Shown: positions 43,723 to 46,807 of the stretch, piece after piece | How positions within the stretch are numbered: the stretch's first letter is position 1 | Layout: every line of letters starts with the position of its first letter | Source of the DNA: M3007 sp040080915 | GTDB lineage: Bacteria; Bacteroidota; Bacteroidia; Chitinophagales; Saprospiraceae | Direction: 5' to 3' | Length of the DNA stretch: 46,807 nucleotides | NCBI GenBank assembly: GCA_040080915.1 | Contig: JBEBHD010000008.1 | Coordinates: 1 to 46,807, forward strand | The notes under the pieces: generated by a model | The model's input: the letters and a program-made list of their open reading frames with translations, nothing else | Databases searched by the model: none | Told to the model about the DNA's origin: nothing | Program-made: the position numbers and the translations under genes

Positions 43723-46700
43723 TCAGTCCAGCACCACGATCGTGCCCGACGAGCGCCACCCCGTTTCATCGCTGATGTGGAAAAAATAGCAGCCCCCCGG
43801 CAGCCCATCGCGGCGGAACTCAAACATTTGCCCGGAAAACCGCGCCGTGCGCACCGGCTTGCCAAGGGCATCAAACAGGTCAAAGCGTTTTTCACCGGGG
43901 ATTTCTTTTTCCGCTTGGAAAATGGCCGCGTCACGGGTGGGGTTGCCCAGAACGCGCCAAAGTACGGGCTGTTGCCCTGGTTCGTCCACGCGCACGACCA
44001 AGCGACCGATCGTGTGGCGCACGGTGTTGGTGATGATGGGCGGATTGAAATCGAACACGATGGAAGCGGTATTTTCGAAAACGGTGCCGTCCGGCAAATC
44101 CGGCTTTTGTTCGATCTCGAACGTGAAAAAGCCGTGGGAAGCGGGTTCGTTTACGTTGCTGTCGGGCAGAGCAATGGGCTGAAAAAGCACTTCGAGTGTG
44201 TTGCCGCGAATTTGCCACGTGCAAGAGTCCGAAAACGCAACGGGGCGGAACGTGGCGATGTCAAAATTGGACGGCAGCACGTCGCGAAGCAGCACGCGGA
44301 AAGCCGTGTCTGTGCCCGTGTTCTGAAAATCAATCGTGTATTGCAGCGGGCGGTTGGCCTCAATGGCGTTGTTGGATCCAGCCCCGGTTGGCAAGGCGGA
44401 TTTTTGGTTCGGATCGAAGGAGCCGATGACTTGGCGGCAGTCGAAATCATAGGCCGAGCCGCCTTTTTCGAGCCAAAACGCGGTAATCCAGCCCGGTGTA
44501 AGGCCTCCACAGTGTTCGAGGGCAGTGGCTGTGCGCGTGCCGTCGTTGAGTTTGGTGGCTTCCATCCGGTAGGTAGCCCCGTCGGCGGGCATATCTACCG
44601 TCATAGATTGTTGGTTGGCGAGACTGAACGGGACGGGCGGATTGGTGATATCGTTCCGGATTATTCGGTACTCGTGCGGGGCTTGCGTAGGCGCGTCGCC
44701 AATGTTTTTGAGGGTGAAGCGAACGAGCGTGTCACCGACGCATTTTGCCGAAAGTTTGATGTCGGAAAATGCCGGGAGCGTGTTCGGGCAAGGGTTGTCC
44801 ATGACTGAAAAGGCTTCCCAACAGAGCGTTTGGCCGAAGAGAAACGTATCGCACTTCGTTTTCACCGTCAGTTTCACAGTCGCATTTTCAAAAGGATTCA
44901 AGCCGCCCAATTCAAAGAACAAGGTGTCTCCTTGTTGCCCCGCAGGGAGCGGCATGGTGGAAATGATTTCAAACACCGGCGGCACGACGACGGCAGTTTT
45001 CACACCCTCGGCCCGGGATGCACCCGTGTTTTTGGTTAAAACCCGAATCTCGGAGTTGACCAGACAGCCCCGGAAATTGGTCGGCAACGCCAGTTCGGTT
45101 GTCAATTCGGGGCATTGTGTGGCAGCTTCGAGCACGAAGGTTGCCCGCAAGGTGTCGGTTTGCCCGGCGGGGGCAGTGAGCTGGATTTCAGGAACGCATG
45201 CCGTCCAGTGCGCCGTCGGGAACTCGGGCAGGCGCAGCGTGAACATGCCGTTTTCCAAAAAACCAAACTGCGCTCGCCCGGTCGCGTTAGTAGGCCGCAG
45301 TGTGTTTTGCAAGTTGCCCGCGAGCAGGATTTGCACCGCTCCAATGGGCAAATCGCCGCCACCTGACAGGCAATCGGCGTTTTGATCCAACAAAACCGTG
45401 ACCAGAACGGGCGTGGCCTGACAGTGGGCGACGACTTCGGCTTCCGAATCGCAGCCGGTAGCGTTTAGGTATATCTGGGCTTGGCCGGGGAAGCTGCTCA
45501 GGTAGTCGCACAACGCAAAAACAGCGCAATCCGAAAGCGCGGGGTTGTTGGTGATCTGGACTACCTCGCCAATTGAGGCGAGGTTCGACAATCCTGTGAG
45601 CGAGGCCAGTACCGGGTTGTAGTTGATCTCCAAGTTGCGGCCGATGTGCGTCAATCCTTCCAAACCCGTGAGCGAAGCCAGAATGTCCATGTCTGAAATT
45701 CCGAACGACGCAGCGACCATTTTCAGGTTCGAGAGCGCGGAAACATTAGTCAGCAAAGGCGACAGGGAAAGGACGAAATTGCCGCCGACCCGGTTCAAAT
45801 TCTCTAAGCCATGTAGATTTTGCAAGTCTGTTCGCACCAATTCGACCGACCCTTCGACGTATTTTACGTTTTGAAGGCCGTTCAAGTCGGGCATGGTGGT
45901 GCGTTGAATGGAAAGGGAGCCGCCGATCGTGTCAATTTGAGCAAGGTTGACCAGCGCGTCGGTCAAAAAAGTCAGGTCGAGGAAAATTCCGCCGGGGAAT
46001 TTTTTCAGTTTTTTGAAACCCGTGCCAAGTGTCGTCAGGCTTTGGTTGTAGGTAATCCGCAGGTCGTGGCCCAGCGATTCGAGGTTTTCAAAGCCGTTCA
46101 AGTTGGCCAGAGTGTGGTTTTCGCGGATACTTACCGAACCGCCAATTTTTTGAATCCCGGCGAAGCCGTCCAGGTTTTGAAGCAAGGGGTTGATCGAAAT
46201 GCCGATCCCCAGCGTGTCCACGACGCGAAGATTGCTAAACCCGTTGATATTAACCAATTTAGGGTTGTCATTAACCGTGAGAAAACCAATGGAGTCGAGG
46301 CTGCCTAGGCCAGTGATGCCTACCAGGTTTGGGTTTTCATAAATGAGAATAGCGCCCGCCGAAACCAGACGGGGCAGACCGTTCAGTTGGGTCAGGTTCA
46401 ACGAATTGCCCATGTTAAAATATCCGCCAACACTGCGCAGACTGTCCAGTCCGGCCAAACTGATCAGCAGGGCATTGTTCACCACATTCAAATTGCCCCC
46501 CACGGTTTGCAGGTGCTCGAAGCCTTCGAGGTTATTGAGATAGGTGTTGCTCAGTATGCTCAAACTACCCTGCACTGTGCGGAGGTTTTGGAAATCGGGA
46601 AGATTGTACAACAGCCCGTCGCACTCTTCGACAGCCAAATCGCCGCCGATGGTTTGCAGGTTGCCCAGGCCATTGATCCAGTTCAACTTGTCGTTCCGTT

Positions 46701-46807
46701 TGATTTCAAAATTGCCGCCGATGCTGGTCAGCGAGTCGAGGCCCGTCAATTGTTCGATCGGCGTATTTACCAGCAAAAAATTCCCTCCGATGGTTTTCAA
46801 TTTACTC
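43723..46807 (-). CDS. large LRR-like surface protein with T9SS tail (5' end outside window)
   Basis: A partial protein of at least 1027 codons; the signal peptide lies beyond the right edge. The N-terminal about 430 residues are repeats of a bacterial receptor-L/LRR-like type (GLDSLTSIGGNFEIKRNDKL, LTNVSALSNLKMV), forming an extended solenoid. A SdrD/B-like region follows (about 455-550), then DUF11/CARDB-like strands (about 570-720), a DUF7619-like domain (GSFDPNQKSALP ... FENTASIVFDFNPPI, about 770-935) and a type A T9SS sorting domain (GNPTRDAAIFQAEKE to the C-terminus). It is probably anchored at the surface as an adhesin. Translation reads through to the window edge with no upstream stop. 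Confidence 0.88.
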   Translation of the reverse strand, partial: SKLKTIGGNFLLVNTPIEQLTGLDSLTSIGGNFEIKRNDKLNWINGLGNLQTIGGDLAVEECDGLLYNLPDFQNLRTVQGSLSILSNTYLNNLEGFEHLQTVGGNLNVVNNALLISLAGLDSLRSVGGYFNMGNSLNLTQLNGLPRLVSAGAILIYENPNLVGITGLGSLDSIGFLTVNDNPKLVNINGFSNLRVVDTLGIGISINPLLQNLDGFAGIQKIGGSVSIRENHTLANLNGFENLESLGHDLRITYNQSLTTLGTGFKKLKKFPGGIFLDLTFLTDALVNLAQIDTIGGSLSIQRTTMPDLNGLQNVKYVEGSVELVRTDLQNLHGLENLNRVGGNFVLSLSPLLTNVSALSNLKMVAASFGISDMDILASLTGLEGLTHIGRNLEINYNPVLASLTGLSNLASIGEVVQITNNPALSDCAVFALCDYLSSFPGQAQIYLNATGCDSEAEVVAHCQATPVLVTVLLDQNADCLSGGGDLPIGAVQILLAGNLQNTLRPTNATGRAQFGFLENGMFTLRLPEFPTAHWTACVPEIQLTAPAGQTDTLRATFVLEAATQCPELTTELALPTNFRGCLVNSEIRVLTKNTGASRAEGVKTAVVVPPVFEIISTMPLPAGQQGDTLFFELGGLNPFENATVKLTVKTKCDTFLFGQTLCWEAFSVMDNPCPNTLPAFSDIKLSAKCVGDTLVRFTLKNIGDAPTQAPHEYRIIRNDITNPPVPFSLANQQSMTVDMPADGATYRMEATKLNDGTRTATALEHCGGLTPGWITAFWLEKGGSAYDFDCRQVIGSFDPNQKSALPTGAGSNNAIEANRPLQYTIDFQNTGTDTAFRVLLRDVLPSNFDIATFRPVAFSDSCTWQIRGNTLEVLFQPIALPDSNVNEPASHGFFTFEIEQKPDLPDGTVFENTASIVFDFNPPIITNTVRHTIGRLVVRVDEPGQQPVLWRVLGNPTRDAAIFQAEKEIPGEKRFDLFDALGKPVRTARFSGQMFEFRRDGLPGGCYFFHISDETGWRSSGTIVVLD

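Overview
The window comes from a Bacteroidota chromosome, most likely class Saprospiria. The evidence is of four kinds. There is a 16S rRNA gene on the minus strand at the left edge. Many genes are preceded by the Bacteroidota sigma box TAnnTTTG, in places with an upstream TTTG, and few have Shine-Dalgarno sequences. Two secreted proteins carry type IX secretion (T9SS) C-terminal sorting domains. Families typical of the phylum are present, including the 31-residue AURKAIP1/COX24-domain protein, a DUF5117-type metalloprotease and a DUF6159 membrane protein. All family calls are from reading the sequence; no database search was run.

Layout. 1-2061: 16S rRNA with two likely promoters. 2062-11016: housekeeping (peptidyl-tRNA hydrolase, a glycosyltransferase, RNase G, a TPR protein, HU, YicC, PepD). 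11080-19349: exported and outer-membrane proteins (metalloprotease, HhH beta-barrel protein, S8 protease with T9SS tail) plus a VOC protein. 19520-23220: an MFS transporter / 79-aa membrane protein / acetyl-CoA synthetase operon. 23300-33180: an accessory island. 33322-43625: a membrane protein, a two-component system beside a Cys-rich exported protein, PepT, RecN, tRNA-Val with a strong terminator, and a TonB-dependent receptor. 43723-46807: the 3' part of a very large LRR-like T9SS surface protein cut by the window edge.

The centre of interest is a complete diversity-generating retroelement (DGR) at about 27150-31170, all on the minus strand. Its order is: target gene (exported caspase-like domain plus formylglycine-generating-enzyme-like C-type-lectin fold), HRDC-domain accessory gene, avd, reverse transcriptase with the DGR signature GNLTSQ and YMDD, then a template repeat (TR) that overlaps the stop codon of the RT. 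A hand alignment of TR (27158-27280) with the variable repeat (VR1, 29286-29408) gives 22 differences at 31 template adenines and one difference at the other 92 bases. This is the adenine-specific signature of mutagenic retrohoming. A second, older caspase-FGE paralogue (23487-25433) has a homologous but non-adenine-diverged VR2. A third VR-like end (26939-27043) survives only as a remnant. All three ends share the same 3' tail. Next to the target lies a gene for an EAD11-like adaptor domain with four membrane segments, overlapping an exported hypothetical gene. Together these suggest a diversified-recognition, caspase-effector conflict or self-recognition system. A PIN toxin/antitoxin-like pair and a Uma2 nuclease lie in the same island.

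The window also holds a family of about 160-bp hairpin MITE-like elements (4906-5067 and 23327-23486). Each abuts the TAA stop of a minus-strand gene. For the second copy, comparison with the paralogous gene ends shows a TTA target duplication. Several other long palindromes lie at gene ends.
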